From contig JACHLS010000001.1 of assembly GCA_014204635.1 (NCBI GenBank), positions 62,001 to 126,000 on the forward strand: DNA of 64,000 nucleotides, given 5' to 3'. The DNA is from Sporosarcina luteola (GTDB lineage: Bacteria; Bacillota; Bacilli; Bacillales_A; Planococcaceae). Positions within the stretch are counted from its first letter, which is position 1; every line of letters starts with the position of its first letter. The position numbers and the translations under genes were made by a program. The notes below the pieces were generated by a model. That model saw nothing but the letters and a program-made list of their open reading frames with translations. It had not been told where the DNA came from and made no database searches. Of the stretch, positions 26,623 to 35,428 are shown piece after piece.

Positions 26623-26640
26623 TTCCTCATCTTCTATAGT

Positions 26641-27273
26641 TTACACAATTTCCTCTCGTTTTGGTGCATTTTTCTCGAGCAATTCGAGCCTGCGCTCCAT
26701 AGAGGAGGTTTCGTAGTCCGTTTGGATTTTTCCACCGAGATTGTCGATGTACGCTTTCATTTGTTCCATGTTGGACATATCTTTATTTTCTGGGGAAATG
26801 ATTTGGTCCATCCGGCGATGGGCACGCGTCACATTTTCTTTGCCCATTAATTGAAGCTGGCGGACTTTCATATCCTTCACTCTATGTTTCATTTCTTCGA
26901 ATTTCCGTTCTAAGGACATCAGTTCATAGGCCGCTTCCGTTACGCTTCCGGAAAGCTCCGCTGCACGTGTTTCGTAGGAGCCAACTTCCTGTTCGGCAAA
27001 TGCGACCAGATCTTCCTCACCGGTATCTTTGGCAAGCTCAAGTTGGCTTCGCCGTTTTTCAGCCATCTTTTCAGCTTCATTCAATTCTTTTTCAAGCTCT
27101 CCTTTTAACTTTGCTTGACGTTCCAGTAATTTGCCGACCGACTCTGTTTGCTTTTCCGCTTCAAGAATGTATTGATTTAACAACGCAATCGGGTTTTTGT
27201 TTTCCTTTTTGTCGAGCAAAGTATGCAAATCAGCTTGGACTGTGTATTTGAAACGGTTCCATAATGAATTCAT
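26641..27273 (-). CDS. liaH: LiaH, PspA/IM30 family protein
   Basis: 210 residues, almost entirely helical coiled coil. PspA family features include an N-terminal amphipathic segment (LWNRFKYTVQADLHTLLDK) and the alternating LEKELNEAEKMAEKRRSQLELAKD region. It forms large rings that protect the membrane under antibiotic stress. The ATG at 27273 follows AAGGAGG at 8 bases; an open extension upstream is the end of liaI in another frame. Second gene of the lia operon. Confidence 0.93.
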   Translation of the reverse strand: MNSLWNRFKYTVQADLHTLLDKKENKNPIALLNQYILEAEKQTESVGKLLERQAKLKGELEKELNEAEKMAEKRRSQLELAKDTGEEDLVAFAEQEVGSYETRAAELSGSVTEAAYELMSLERKFEEMKHRVKDMKVRQLQLMGKENVTRAHRRMDQIISPENKDMSNMEQMKAYIDNLGGKIQTDYETSSMERRLELLEKNAPKREEIV

Positions 27274-27286
27274 CTGTAGTTCCTCC

Positions 27287-27634
27287 TTATTTTGTAATTT
27301 CGTTCCATTGACGTTCAAAGTTTACGAATGGGTCGTCACTTTGTGTAATAACATTATCTTTTTTCTTTTCATCGCAGTTGCGCCATGCCCAGAACACTGC
27401 AAGTATGGCGATGAGGGCGACGAATGCCGGGATATTGTGGATCGCTGTCAACAGACCGATGATGAGGACGAAGCCCCAAAACAATTTCAGGAATGTTGAA
27501 TCAGTCTTTTTGTAATAGTGAATGCCGGCGAATGCGATGGCGGCCGAGACGGCAAGCCCGATGAGCGATCCTAAGTTCGTGAGGACAACGATCGCCGCTG
27601 TAATGCCAAGTAACGCTAGACCGAGTTTCTTCAT
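27287..27634 (-). CDS. liaI: LiaI, small membrane anchor for LiaH
   Basis: 115 residues with three or four hydrophobic segments between 4 and 80, then a charged tail ending FVNFERQWNEITK. ATG at 27634 follows AAAGGAGG at 8 bases. Position directly before liaH and hydrophobic layout identify it as the LiaI equivalent, the membrane anchor for LiaH. The main LiaR-dependent promoter should lie in 27640-27800, shared with the divergent thiolase. Confidence 0.85.
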   Translation of the reverse strand: MKKLGLALLGITAAIVVLTNLGSLIGLAVSAAIAFAGIHYYKKTDSTFLKLFWGFVLIIGLLTAIHNIPAFVALIAILAVFWAWRNCDEKKKDNVITQSDDPFVNFERQWNEITK

Positions 27635-27754
27635 ATTGTTGTTCCTCCTTTCGTTATATCCATATCGTACATCCTTTTCGAAATCCTCCATACGGGCGGG
27701 GAACGGATTTGCACCTACGACTTGAGACCGATTCCTATTAGGTCAAATTGGAAA

Positions 27755-27770
27755 ATGAAAGCCCTTTCAT
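27755..27770. promoter_or_regulatory. Palindrome between liaI and the thiolase gene
   Basis: ATGAAAG-CC-CTTTCAT is a perfect 7-2-7 inverted repeat in the divergent promoter region. It does not match the FadR consensus known to me. It could be an operator for either operon. Confidence 0.4.
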
Positions 27771-27823
27771 GTAAACTGAAACTATATGAAAAATTGTTTA
27801 ATTCAGAGAAATGAGGTGTGGAG

Positions 27824-28975
27824 ATGAGAGACGTAGTAATTGTTGAAGGGGTGCGCACAGCTGTCGGCAGAAGGAAAGGCGGTTTTTCACAATACCGTCC
27901 GGATGAGCTGGCCGCCAAAGTACTCGATGAATTGGTGTATCGGGCAGGAATCGACAAAGGAGCTGTCGATGATGTCATTTTAGGATGTGTGACGCAATCT
28001 GGTGAACAAGGGGGAAATATCGCGAGGACGGCTGCATTGATCGCGGGATTTCCTATCCACGTCCCGGGGGTGACGATCGACCGGCAATGTGGTTCTAGCC
28101 AGCAAGCTGTCCATTTCGGATCCCAGGCGATCGCGTCAGGGGATATGGAAATCGTCATAGCTGGAGGAGTGGAAAGCATGACGCGGGTCCCGATGTTTTC
28201 AAATATAGGGGAAGCGAAGCCTAGTGCGTTGCTGACAAGCAAGCATGAAATTATCAATCAAGGGCTTTCAGCTGAGCGGATTGCGGAAAAATGGGGATTA
28301 TCTCGTGAAGCACTGGACACTTATGCACTAGAGAGCCATCAAAAGGCATTAGATGCCATCATGGAAGGGAAGTTTTCTGCTGAGATCGTCCCTGTGGAAG
28401 TGGAGCGGGAAGATGGTTCGAAGGCTCTGCTTCTGCAAGATGAAGGACCTCGACCCGATTCGACAATGGAATCGCTTGCTGGGTTGAAAGCCGTATTCGA
28501 TGAACAGGGAACCATCACCGCGGGGAATGCCAGCCAAATGAGTGACGGTGCTTCTGCCGTGCTGCTGATGTCGAAGGAAAAAGCCGAAGAGCTGGGCTTA
28601 AAACCAATTGCACGAATCTTGGCAAGATCTGTTGTCGGCTCGGATCCGACGCTCATGCTGACGGGGCCAATCGAAGCGACTCGAAACGTGTTGGAGAAGG
28701 CTGGCTTGACGATTGATGATATGGATACGTATGAGGTGAACGAGGCGTTTGCCCCGGTTCCGCTGGCATGGTTGAAAGAAACGGGTGCCGATCCGGAAAA
28801 ATTGAATCCAAATGGAGGTGCTATTGCATTAGGACATCCGCTCGGAGCTACCGGTACCAAATTGCTCATTAGCATGATGAATGAGTTGAAGCGGTCCGGC
28901 GGAAAGTATGGGCTTCTCGCTATTTGTGAAGGAATGGGCATGGCGAACGCGACAATTATCGAACGGCTGGGATAA
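27824..28975 (+). CDS. Acetyl-CoA acyltransferase (thiolase) of beta-oxidation
   Basis: 383 residues. The nucleophilic Cys is in DRQCGSSQQAVHFG (about residue 88). The catalytic motifs NEAFAPVPLAW, GGAIALGHPLGATGTK and CEGMGMAN carry the His and second Cys. It cleaves 3-ketoacyl-CoA with CoA to shorten fatty acyl chains by two carbons. ATG 27824 lies 5 bases after GAGGTG; an in-frame GTG at 27818 overlaps that site. First gene of an operon with a dehydrogenase pseudogene, acyl-CoA dehydrogenase and acyl-CoA ligase. Confidence 0.93.
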   Translation: MRDVVIVEGVRTAVGRRKGGFSQYRPDELAAKVLDELVYRAGIDKGAVDDVILGCVTQSGEQGGNIARTAALIAGFPIHVPGVTIDRQCGSSQQAVHFGSQAIASGDMEIVIAGGVESMTRVPMFSNIGEAKPSALLTSKHEIINQGLSAERIAEKWGLSREALDTYALESHQKALDAIMEGKFSAEIVPVEVEREDGSKALLLQDEGPRPDSTMESLAGLKAVFDEQGTITAGNASQMSDGASAVLLMSKEKAEELGLKPIARILARSVVGSDPTLMLTGPIEATRNVLEKAGLTIDDMDTYEVNEAFAPVPLAWLKETGADPEKLNPNGGAIALGHPLGATGTKLLISMMNELKRSGGKYGLLAICEGMGMANATIIERLG

Positions 28976-28989
28976 GGGGGATTCAGACC

Positions 28990-29761
28990 ATGGAGATGAA
29001 ATCGGTATGTGCCGTTGTGACGGGCGGCGCCTCGGGGCTGGGCGAGGCGACGGTCCGGCGAATTGTGGGATATGGCGGAAAAGCGGTCATTTTTGACGTG
29101 AATGAAGAAGTAGGAAATCAGCTCGTTCAGGAGCTGGGGGATGATCGGGTTTTATTCAGGAAAACGGATGTGACAAGTCCGGTTGAGGTAGAAGCCAATG
29201 TGGCAGATGCAGTCAAAGCGTTTGGAACCATCAATGCAGCTGTGAATTGCGCAGGCATCGCAACGCCAGGGAAGGTCGTCACAAAAGGAGGCCCGATGGC
29301 ACTTGATCGTTTTGAACGGGTAATTCAAGTCAATTTAATTGGCACGTTCAATGTGCTTCGTGTCGCTGCTGCGGCAATGGAGGCCAATGAACCAAATGAA
29401 GACGGGGAACGGGGCGTCATTATCAACACAGCTTCTGTTGCAGCTTTCGAGGGGCAAATTGGCCAGGCGGCGTAATAGTGCCTCCAAAGGGGGCGTCGTT
29501 TCCATGACGTTGCCAATTGCCAGGGAGCTGGCAGCAAGTGGCATTCGGGTCATGACCATCGCCCCGGGTCTTGTCGAAACACCACTATTCGAGGGGCTGC
29601 CGGAACCTGCGCGCAAATCCCTTGAGGAGCTGACGCTGTTTCCGAAACGGCTTGGCCGCCCTGCGTAATACGCGCTGCTTGTCGAAAGCATTTTGAGTAA
29701 TCCTTTATTGAATGGTGAAGTGATCCGGCTAGATGGCGCCATTCGAATGCAGGCGAAGTGA
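28990..29761 (+). pseudogene. Short-chain 3-hydroxyacyl-CoA dehydrogenase, disrupted
   Basis: The first 161 codons encode an SDR of the 3-hydroxyacyl-CoA dehydrogenase type 2 kind, with TGGASGLGEATVRRI (NAD site), NCAGIATPGK and [18 protein letters not shown]. The next codon should be the catalytic Tyr of YSASK. Instead the DNA reads TAATAG, which a single inserted A in TATAGT explains. Coding sense continues in the +1 frame as [19 protein letters not shown] and [17 protein letters not shown] second in-frame TAA (29666-29668) replaces an expected Glu codon in GRPAEYALL. The frame ends at 29759-29761. Loss of both the catalytic residue and the C-terminus predicts no activity. Confidence 0.85.
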
Positions 29762-29772
29762 GGAGGATGAGA

Positions 29773-30924
29773 ATGGCAAGATACCGTTTCGAGACGGATG
29801 AACATGTAATGTTTCGGGAGACGCTCCGTAAATTTCTCGCAAAAGAGGCGGTTCCTCATTTCGAGGAATGGGAAAGGAATCGGCTTGTCCCCATTTCCTT
29901 TTGGAAGAAGCTCGGCGAGATGGGGTTCCTTTGTCCACAAGTAGAGGAAGCCTATGGCGGGCTTGGTCTTGATTTCAGCTACGGCGTCATTATCGGCGAG
30001 GAGATGGAACGGGTCGGAGCAGGTCTGACAGGTGTGGGACTGCATAATGATATCGTAGTGCCTTATATAGAAGCGTACGGAACAGACGAGCAGAAGGACC
30101 GGTGGCTTTCGGGATGTATCAGCAGCAGCTATATCACGGGTGTTGCCATGACAGAGCCAGGAACAGGCTCCGACCTCGCGAACATTAAAACCACGGCGAT
30201 CCGGGATGGCGATTCTTATGTAGTAAATGGACAGAAAACCTTTATTACAAATGGCATTAATGGCAACCTGTTTCTTGTCGTAGTGAAGACCGATCCGCAA
30301 GTGCAGCCGAAACACCGCGGCATCAGTTTGCTCATGATTGAGGATGGGACGCCCGGTTTCTCGAAGGGCCGGAAGTTGGATAAAGTCGGCATGCATTCGC
30401 AGGACACAGCTGAGCTGTTTTTTGAGGATTGTCGCGTTCCGGCCGATAATCTGATCGGGGAAGAAGGAAAGGGCTTTACGTATTTGATGGAAAAGCTGCA
30501 GCAGGAACGACTTATTGTGGCGCTTGCCGCCCAGACGGCGTCAGAAGATATGTTGGAAATGACTCTCGACTATGTAAAGTCGCGGCAGGCATTCGGCCAA
30601 TCGATCGGTTCCTTCCAGAATACGCAGTTCAAACTTGCCGAGATAGCGACGAAGGTTGAGCTGGGCAAATCGTTTCTGGAATCGCTCATCGAAGACCATA
30701 TGGCAGGAAAGGATGTCGTCACAAAAGTATCAATGGCGAAATATTGGATTACCGAGACAGCGCGCGACATTGCGGCGGAATGCATGCAGCTGCATGGCGG
30801 ATACGGCTATATGGAGGAATACAAAATCGCACGTAGATTTAGGGATATCCCCGTTGCCTCCATTTATGCAGGAACGAATGAAATTATGAAGATGATCATC
30901 GCTAAAAATCTCGGCTTGAAATGA
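29773..30924 (+). CDS. Acyl-CoA dehydrogenase
   Basis: 383 residues with the three-domain acyl-CoA dehydrogenase fold. Flavin and substrate motifs are VAMTEPGTGSDLANIKT and FITNGINGN in the middle domain. The C-terminal domain has SRQAFGQSIGSFQNTQFKLAEI and the signature QLHGGYGYMEEYKIARRFRD. The catalytic Glu is expected near the C-terminus, in the YAGTNEIMKMIIAKNL region. It oxidises acyl-CoA to enoyl-CoA with FAD. ATG 29773 follows GAGGAGG; an in-frame GTG at 29758 overlaps that site. Confidence 0.93.
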   Translation: MARYRFETDEHVMFRETLRKFLAKEAVPHFEEWERNRLVPISFWKKLGEMGFLCPQVEEAYGGLGLDFSYGVIIGEEMERVGAGLTGVGLHNDIVVPYIEAYGTDEQKDRWLSGCISSSYITGVAMTEPGTGSDLANIKTTAIRDGDSYVVNGQKTFITNGINGNLFLVVVKTDPQVQPKHRGISLLMIEDGTPGFSKGRKLDKVGMHSQDTAELFFEDCRVPADNLIGEEGKGFTYLMEKLQQERLIVALAAQTASEDMLEMTLDYVKSRQAFGQSIGSFQNTQFKLAEIATKVELGKSFLESLIEDHMAGKDVVTKVSMAKYWITETARDIAAECMQLHGGYGYMEEYKIARRFRDIPVASIYAGTNEIMKMIIAKNLGLK

Positions 30925-31032
30925 ATACAGGTAACGCCGGACACATATCGTATTTTGGGGTGTTCTGTGCCCGGCATGGATCAGGTTGTACAAGCATCAA
31001 ACAATATGGAATGGAAAAGGGGAGCGTTTCAC

Positions 31033-32655
31033 ATGATGCAAACACCACTATTATTATCTTCATTCATTAAAAGGGCAGAGCAGTTCTTTCCAGACAAGCT
31101 GATCATTTCACGGACAGCTGCGGATACGATTCATCGGATTCCGTATCGGGATTTTGCGAAGCGAACGCGGAAATTGTCCAATGCGCTCGAAAAACTTGGG
31201 ATGACAAAGGGAACGAAAGTCGGGACGTTCGGCTGGAATCACCACCGCCATCTTGAAGCCTATTTCGGGGTGCCGAGCACAGGAGCGATATTGCATATGG
31301 TGAATATCCGGCTGGCGCCGGAACATATCGCCTATGTCATTAACCATGCCGAGGATGAAATTCTTCTGGTCGATGATAATCTGTTTCCGCATTTGGAAAA
31401 GCTGGCGCCATTGCTGAAAACAGTCAAGCATTACGTCATCATGGGAGACAGTCAGGACGTGCCGGAAACGGCGCTGGCAAATGTTCATTCCTATGAGGCG
31501 TTGCTCCAAGAGGCTTCCGATCAATACGATTACCCGGAAGATTTAGATGAAAACACACCCGCGGGCATGTGCTATACATCCGCGACCACAGGCAATCCGA
31601 AAGGCGTTGTGTACTCACATCGGGGCATTGTCCTCCATAGCTACGCACTGGGCCTCGCAGATGCGATGGGCATGAAGGAAAGTGACGTGGTGATGCCTGT
31701 CGTGCCGATGTTTCATGTGAACGCATGGGGGATGCCATTTGCGGCCGTCTTCTTTGGATCAACACAAGTATTGCCGGGCCCGGGATTCACCCCACAGCTG
31801 CTCCTCGATTTGATTGAGCAGGAAAAGGTGTCAATCACGGCCGGCGTACCAACGATTTGGCTGGCGGTATTGAAAGAGCAGGACCAGAATCCAAGAGACC
31901 TGTCCTCCTTGCGAGCAATCGTCTGCGGCGGATCAGCCTCGCCGAAAGGATTGATCCGGGCATTCGAAGAGAGGTATGGCGTCCCTTTCATCGTTGGCTA
32001 TGGCATGACGGAAACGTCTCCGCTCGTCAGCTTATCCGTTTTTACATCCGGTATGGAAGACCTCACGCTGAACGAAAAAATTGACATCCGAGCATTGCAG
32101 GGACTCGTCATGCCGGGGCTGGAAGTGCGAGTTGTGAATGAAAATGGCGAAGTGCCATGGGACGGCAAAACGATGGGAGAACTGACAGTGCGCGGACCAT
32201 GGATTGCGAGCGAATATTACAAAGACGAGCGAACCGAAGAAGCATTCAAGGATGGCTGGTTGTATACGGGAGATATCGCCGTAATGACGGAATTCGGTTA
32301 TTTAAAGCTGACGGATCGGACGAAGGACTTGATCAAGAGCGGCGGCGAGTGGATCTCATCTGTCGATTTGGAGAACGCATTGATGACACATGAAGACGTA
32401 TTCGAAGCGGCCGTCATCGCAGTGCCGCATGAAAAATGGCAAGAACGGCCGCTCGCCTGCGTCGTCCTGAAAGAGGGACGTACAGCAGATGAGGAGAAAA
32501 AGAAGGAACTTCTTTCGTGCTTGGAAGGGCAATTTGCGAAATGGTGGGTTCCGGACGATGTCGTTTTCTTAGATGAAATACCGAAAACATCCGTCGGGAA
32601 GTTTTTAAAAGCGACATTGCGCGAGCAATTGAAAGAATACCAGGTGGAAGTGTAA
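31033..32655 (+). CDS. Fatty acyl-CoA ligase (AMP-forming)
   Basis: 540 residues of the ANL adenylate-forming superfamily. The P-loop is TSATTGNPKGVVYSHRG (about residue 180), with GYGMTETSPLV near 330, GWLYTGDIAVM and DRTKDLIKSGGEWIS in the hinge region, and KTSVGKFLK with the catalytic Lys near the end. It activates medium or long-chain fatty acids as acyl-CoA for the beta-oxidation operon. AAGGGGAG precedes ATG 31033. No enoyl-CoA hydratase gene lies in the operon. Confidence 0.92.
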   Translation: MMQTPLLLSSFIKRAEQFFPDKLIISRTAADTIHRIPYRDFAKRTRKLSNALEKLGMTKGTKVGTFGWNHHRHLEAYFGVPSTGAILHMVNIRLAPEHIAYVINHAEDEILLVDDNLFPHLEKLAPLLKTVKHYVIMGDSQDVPETALANVHSYEALLQEASDQYDYPEDLDENTPAGMCYTSATTGNPKGVVYSHRGIVLHSYALGLADAMGMKESDVVMPVVPMFHVNAWGMPFAAVFFGSTQVLPGPGFTPQLLLDLIEQEKVSITAGVPTIWLAVLKEQDQNPRDLSSLRAIVCGGSASPKGLIRAFEERYGVPFIVGYGMTETSPLVSLSVFTSGMEDLTLNEKIDIRALQGLVMPGLEVRVVNENGEVPWDGKTMGELTVRGPWIASEYYKDERTEEAFKDGWLYTGDIAVMTEFGYLKLTDRTKDLIKSGGEWISSVDLENALMTHEDVFEAAVIAVPHEKWQERPLACVVLKEGRTADEEKKKELLSCLEGQFAKWWVPDDVVFLDEIPKTSVGKFLKATLREQLKEYQVEV

Positions 32656-32667
32656 GAGCGGGAGCGG

Positions 32668-32702
32668 GCCATTCGATATGCCTATTGGATGGCTTTTTTT
32701 GT
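32668..32702 (+). terminator. Terminator of the beta-oxidation operon
   Basis: GCCATTCGATA pairs with TATTGGATGGC (one mismatch) around TGCC, followed by seven T residues. Confidence 0.85.
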
Positions 32703-32739
32703 TTGGTTGAGTTGTTGAATGGAGGATTGGTGGAGTTGT

Positions 32740-32998
32740 ATTGCGCGGCTGCGTGGAAGTTATGCGTGGTTGTGATGAGGTATTGCGCGGGTGTGTTGGG
32801 GGTATGCGCGGGTGTATTGGGGTTATGCGCGGGTGTGTTGAGGTTATGCGCGGTTGTGTTGGGGTTATACGCGGGTATATGGGGGTGTGCGCAGGTGTAT
32901 TGAGGTTATGCGCGGGTGTATTGGGTTATGCGTGGCTGCATGGAAGTTAAGAGCGCTTGTGTTCAGGCAATACGCGGTTGCAGGAGGATTATCGGCAG
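32740..32998. repeat. 20-22-bp GC-rich tandem array
   Basis: About 12 units follow the consensus TGCGCGGGTGTATTGGGGTTA with strong drift at both ends. The best copies are TGCGCGGGTGTGTTGGGGGTA, TGCGCGGGTGTATTGGGGTTA and TGCGCGGGTGTGTTGAGGTTA between 32792 and 32855. Some units are 21 bp and leave open frames with a seven-residue repeat, but there is no ribosome binding site and unit length varies. The array lies between two terminators (32668-32702 and 33013-33043). Confidence 0.85.
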
Positions 32999-33012
32999 AG
33001 GCGGGAAACCAG

Positions 33013-33043
33013 CTGATTCCTTTTGAGAGGAACCAGTTTTTTT
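33013..33043 (+). terminator. Terminator downstream of the second array
   Basis: CTGATTCCT pairs with AGGAACCAG (one mismatch) around TTTGAG, followed by seven T residues. No gene precedes it except the array. Confidence 0.75.
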
Positions 33044-33053
33044 ACTTTACGTG

Positions 33054-33108
33054 TTGACAACTGATTTAAGTTACTTAATAATATAAATTAGTTACTAACT
33101 TAATTAAT
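33054..33108 (+). promoter_or_regulatory. Sigma-A promoter and candidate MarR operator
   Basis: TTGACA at 33054-33059 is followed after about 17-19 bases by AATAAT/TAATAT. Just downstream TTAGTTACTAA is a perfect odd palindrome. A related TTAGTAAATAA lies in the promoter region of the convergent marR gene (near 34563-34573), so the MarR protein may repress both. Confidence 0.55.
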
Positions 33109-33116
33109 TAAAAGGA

Positions 33117-34019
33117 GTGTTTATCGCGGAAGTTTTTATTACAGGAATTACAGGATATATTGGGTCGGTAGTAGCTCAATCCTTTCAATCCCAAGGGTAT
33201 CAGGTTTCTGGACTTGTCAGAACAGAGGAGAATGCATTGCGGTTGGCTGACATGGGAATCACCCCAGTCATAGGAGATCTTGCGGATCTTTCTTTACTTG
33301 AAGAAAGCGTTAGGAAAGCGGACGGGGTGATCCATACAGCTATATCCCATACCCCTGATATGGAAATGCTTGACGTATCTTCAGTGCAAACAATGTTAGA
33401 AGCTTTGGAGGGAACTGGAAAGCCATTCATATATACAAGCGGAACCCTAATTTACAACGATACGTTTCAGAATGTGGTTGATGAAGACTCAGATTTGAAT
33501 CCCTTGCCTTTTTTGCAATGGAAAGTGGAACAGGAACAAAACGTGAGGACGGCTGCGCTGCGTAATATCCGGACAATCATCATCCGCCCTACTCTCGTTT
33601 ACGGGCGTGGAGGCGGGTTAGTGCAAGCGACAATTAAGAGAACGATACAAATGCAATGTGCTAATTACATTATGGATGGCCAAAACGCATGGTCCACAAT
33701 TGACGTGGATGATTTGGCGAAGCTTTACGTATGCGCCTATACACAAGCTGCACCCGGTTCCCTATTTAATGCGGCTTCCAGGGAAATGATTACGACCAAA
33801 GAGCTGCTGACATCCATCGGTAACGTGGTAGGCGTTGAAAAAATTTTATCGTGGAGTTATGAAGACGCTGTGCAAGCAATGGGGCCAGTTGCATGGGGGT
33901 CCAGTATTAATCAACGTGTATCGGGTTTGCGAGCAGAACAACAATTACACTGGATCCCCGGTGCTAACTCAATTCTCAAAGAGATCGAAGAGGGATCTTA
34001 CCGCACAAACCTAAGTTAA
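33117..34019 (+). CDS. NAD(P)-binding epimerase/NmrA-like protein
   Basis: About 298-300 residues of the extended SDR family. The Rossmann motif is VFITGITGYIGSVVAQ with GDLADLSLLEESV and YTSGTLIYND downstream; PTLVYGRGGGLVQ precedes the substrate-binding half. The usual catalytic YxxxK is not in its normal form: FLQWKVEQEQ stands where Tyr and Lys are expected. The GTG at 33117 overlaps AAAGGAG, so the true start may be a rare ATC at 33123, 5 bases after that site. A marR gene converges on it and probably controls it. Confidence 0.8.
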   Translation: MFIAEVFITGITGYIGSVVAQSFQSQGYQVSGLVRTEENALRLADMGITPVIGDLADLSLLEESVRKADGVIHTAISHTPDMEMLDVSSVQTMLEALEGTGKPFIYTSGTLIYNDTFQNVVDEDSDLNPLPFLQWKVEQEQNVRTAALRNIRTIIIRPTLVYGRGGGLVQATIKRTIQMQCANYIMDGQNAWSTIDVDDLAKLYVCAYTQAAPGSLFNAASREMITTKELLTSIGNVVGVEKILSWSYEDAVQAMGPVAWGSSINQRVSGLRAEQQLHWIPGANSILKEIEEGSYRTNLS

Positions 34020-34020
34020 A

Positions 34021-34046
34021 ACGATAGTCCGTACTCAGACTATCGT
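34021..34046. terminator. Hairpin between the convergent NAD-binding and marR genes
   Basis: ACGATAGTC pairs perfectly with GACTATCGT around CGTACTCA. There is no long T tract, and the 3' arm overlaps the marR stop region. Confidence 0.6.
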
Positions 34047-34528
34047 GATCCTTCCTCGTCATGTTGGTAAACGCTAAGGAATGTAGTAGATTTATTTAAG
34101 ATGCGTATGAGTTGTTGCGCATCGTCGGTACCCAGATATTCTCGTAACTGCTGAAAACGATCAAACAGCTCCTGTTCTCTCTCTGTAACAAACCGATGCC
34201 CGTTCTCGGTGGCTGCCACGAGAATTGAGCGTCGATCGCTCGGATCAGCCGTGCGTGTAATATACCCAATTTGTTCAAGCGATTGGATCACATGTGTAAC
34301 AGCCGCTGAAGTTATTTTCAGTTGCTTACTCAAATCGGATACTCGGATGCCATTTGAACCTGGTGGACATATATAGGTCAGGTGAACAAGCAAATTTGCT
34401 TCACTCTGTCTTAAATCCTTTGCCGGTTTAAATACATGGCCTACTCGTTTCAACTGCCCAAATGAGAAAGCAAGCTCTTTCGTAATAGTATCTATCTTTT
34501 TATCTGAATTGTTTTTGTCTGGACTCAT
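34040..34528 (-). CDS. MarR family transcriptional regulator
   Basis: 162 residues with a winged helix-turn-helix: IRVSDLSKQLKITSAAVTHVIQSLEQIGYI, then the wing TADPSDRRSILVAATENG. ATG 34528 follows GGGGAGG at 7 bases; an open extension to 34552 is less likely. A TTGACA-type promoter and TTAGTAAATAA lie upstream, similar to the palindrome before the convergent SDR gene. MarR proteins usually repress neighbouring genes and release DNA on binding phenolic or oxidising ligands. Confidence 0.88.
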   Translation of the reverse strand: MSPDKNNSDKKIDTITKELAFSFGQLKRVGHVFKPAKDLRQSEANLLVHLTYICPPGSNGIRVSDLSKQLKITSAAVTHVIQSLEQIGYITRTADPSDRRSILVAATENGHRFVTEREQELFDRFQQLREYLGTDDAQQLIRILNKSTTFLSVYQHDEEGSR

Positions 34529-34744
34529 CCAAAATACCTCCCCATATATCATAATGGATTATTTACTAATTTAATTATGTTGTCAAGAAATCAAGGAAAG
34601 CACCATATGTTAAATGAATTTGAGAGGAGAGAGTGGCGATCGAATGGTTTATCTTGCCACTGACGTGAGCATCTAAGAATGCAAATTCTCTTTTAAAGGA
34701 ACTGTATATTTGATTATTTATATTGAACTTAGGAGTGTGAGTAG

Positions 34745-35293
34745 TTGAGAGTGCAAATAAAGAAACAAGAGCTAGAATCCTTAACGGACGGAGCTCTTCT
34801 CAATGCTTGTTTTAAACCATTGATTTTGGAGTATAAAAAAAGAGTGTCCAAACAAGCAGAAAATAGCTCCAGCGTAAAAGAGATCTTCTATCAGGAGCTG
34901 ACGACTGGACAGAAAGCAATGTTTGTATTTCGTGTTTATTACGATCATGCCATTGAATCAGAAAGAGAATTTTATTGGTGGACCAGCTATTACATGGCAC
35001 AGCCCAAAATATGGTCATCGATCAAAGTTGGTGTACAGCATTTTCAAGACGAATCCATGTTTCTGCTCCTAGAAGAACTAGAAGCGGTTCTCAGAAAAAA
35101 TAAATGTCCTCACACTTTGGATCATTTCACTATCTCGCGTGAAGACCTTGACTCCAATCAAGAGCTTACTGCATCTATTACACCTCTGTATAGTAGATTT
35201 TGCATAATTGCTCCTACTACTAATAAGAAAATTTGTCATTTCATCCGAAGCAACAGTGAAGATTTCCTGACATTGGAAATGATGAATAACTGA
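34745..35293 (+). CDS. Uncharacterised 182-residue protein
   Basis: A soluble protein with no membrane helix. It starts with TTG at 34745 after AGGAGTG at about 8 bases. Notable segments are LTTGQKAMFVFRVYYDHA, EREFYWWTSYYMAQPKIW and FLLLEELEAVLRKN. Its composition is that of a folded alpha/beta protein, but I do not recognise a family and see no catalytic motif. It stands alone between marR and the DUF4139 gene. Confidence 0.7.
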   Translation: MRVQIKKQELESLTDGALLNACFKPLILEYKKRVSKQAENSSSVKEIFYQELTTGQKAMFVFRVYYDHAIESEREFYWWTSYYMAQPKIWSSIKVGVQHFQDESMFLLLEELEAVLRKNKCPHTLDHFTISREDLDSNQELTASITPLYSRFCIIAPTTNKKICHFIRSNSEDFLTLEMMNN

Positions 35294-35428
35294 TCTGCAC
35301 AACTATCTTAGGAATGGAAAATCGGTGCTTTAATTTTTGAAAAAAGGGAATAGCGGTAGTGGGTCTCAAATCGGCGTTGGAGTTAATACTATGAAGTGAA
35401 AATCTGATATGAAATTGGAGGTCATAGG

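Noticed and set aside
27755-27770. FadR operator before the thiolase
   Set aside because: The palindrome ATGAAAG-CC-CTTTCAT does not match the Bacillus FadR consensus TGAATGANTANTCATTCA as I recall it, so it is kept only as an unassigned palindrome.
32685-32950. Open frames over the second array with a seven-residue repeat
   Set aside because: They arise because many units are 21 bp long. Unit length varies, there is no ribosome binding site, and the composition (Cys, Gly, Val) reflects only the DNA repeat.
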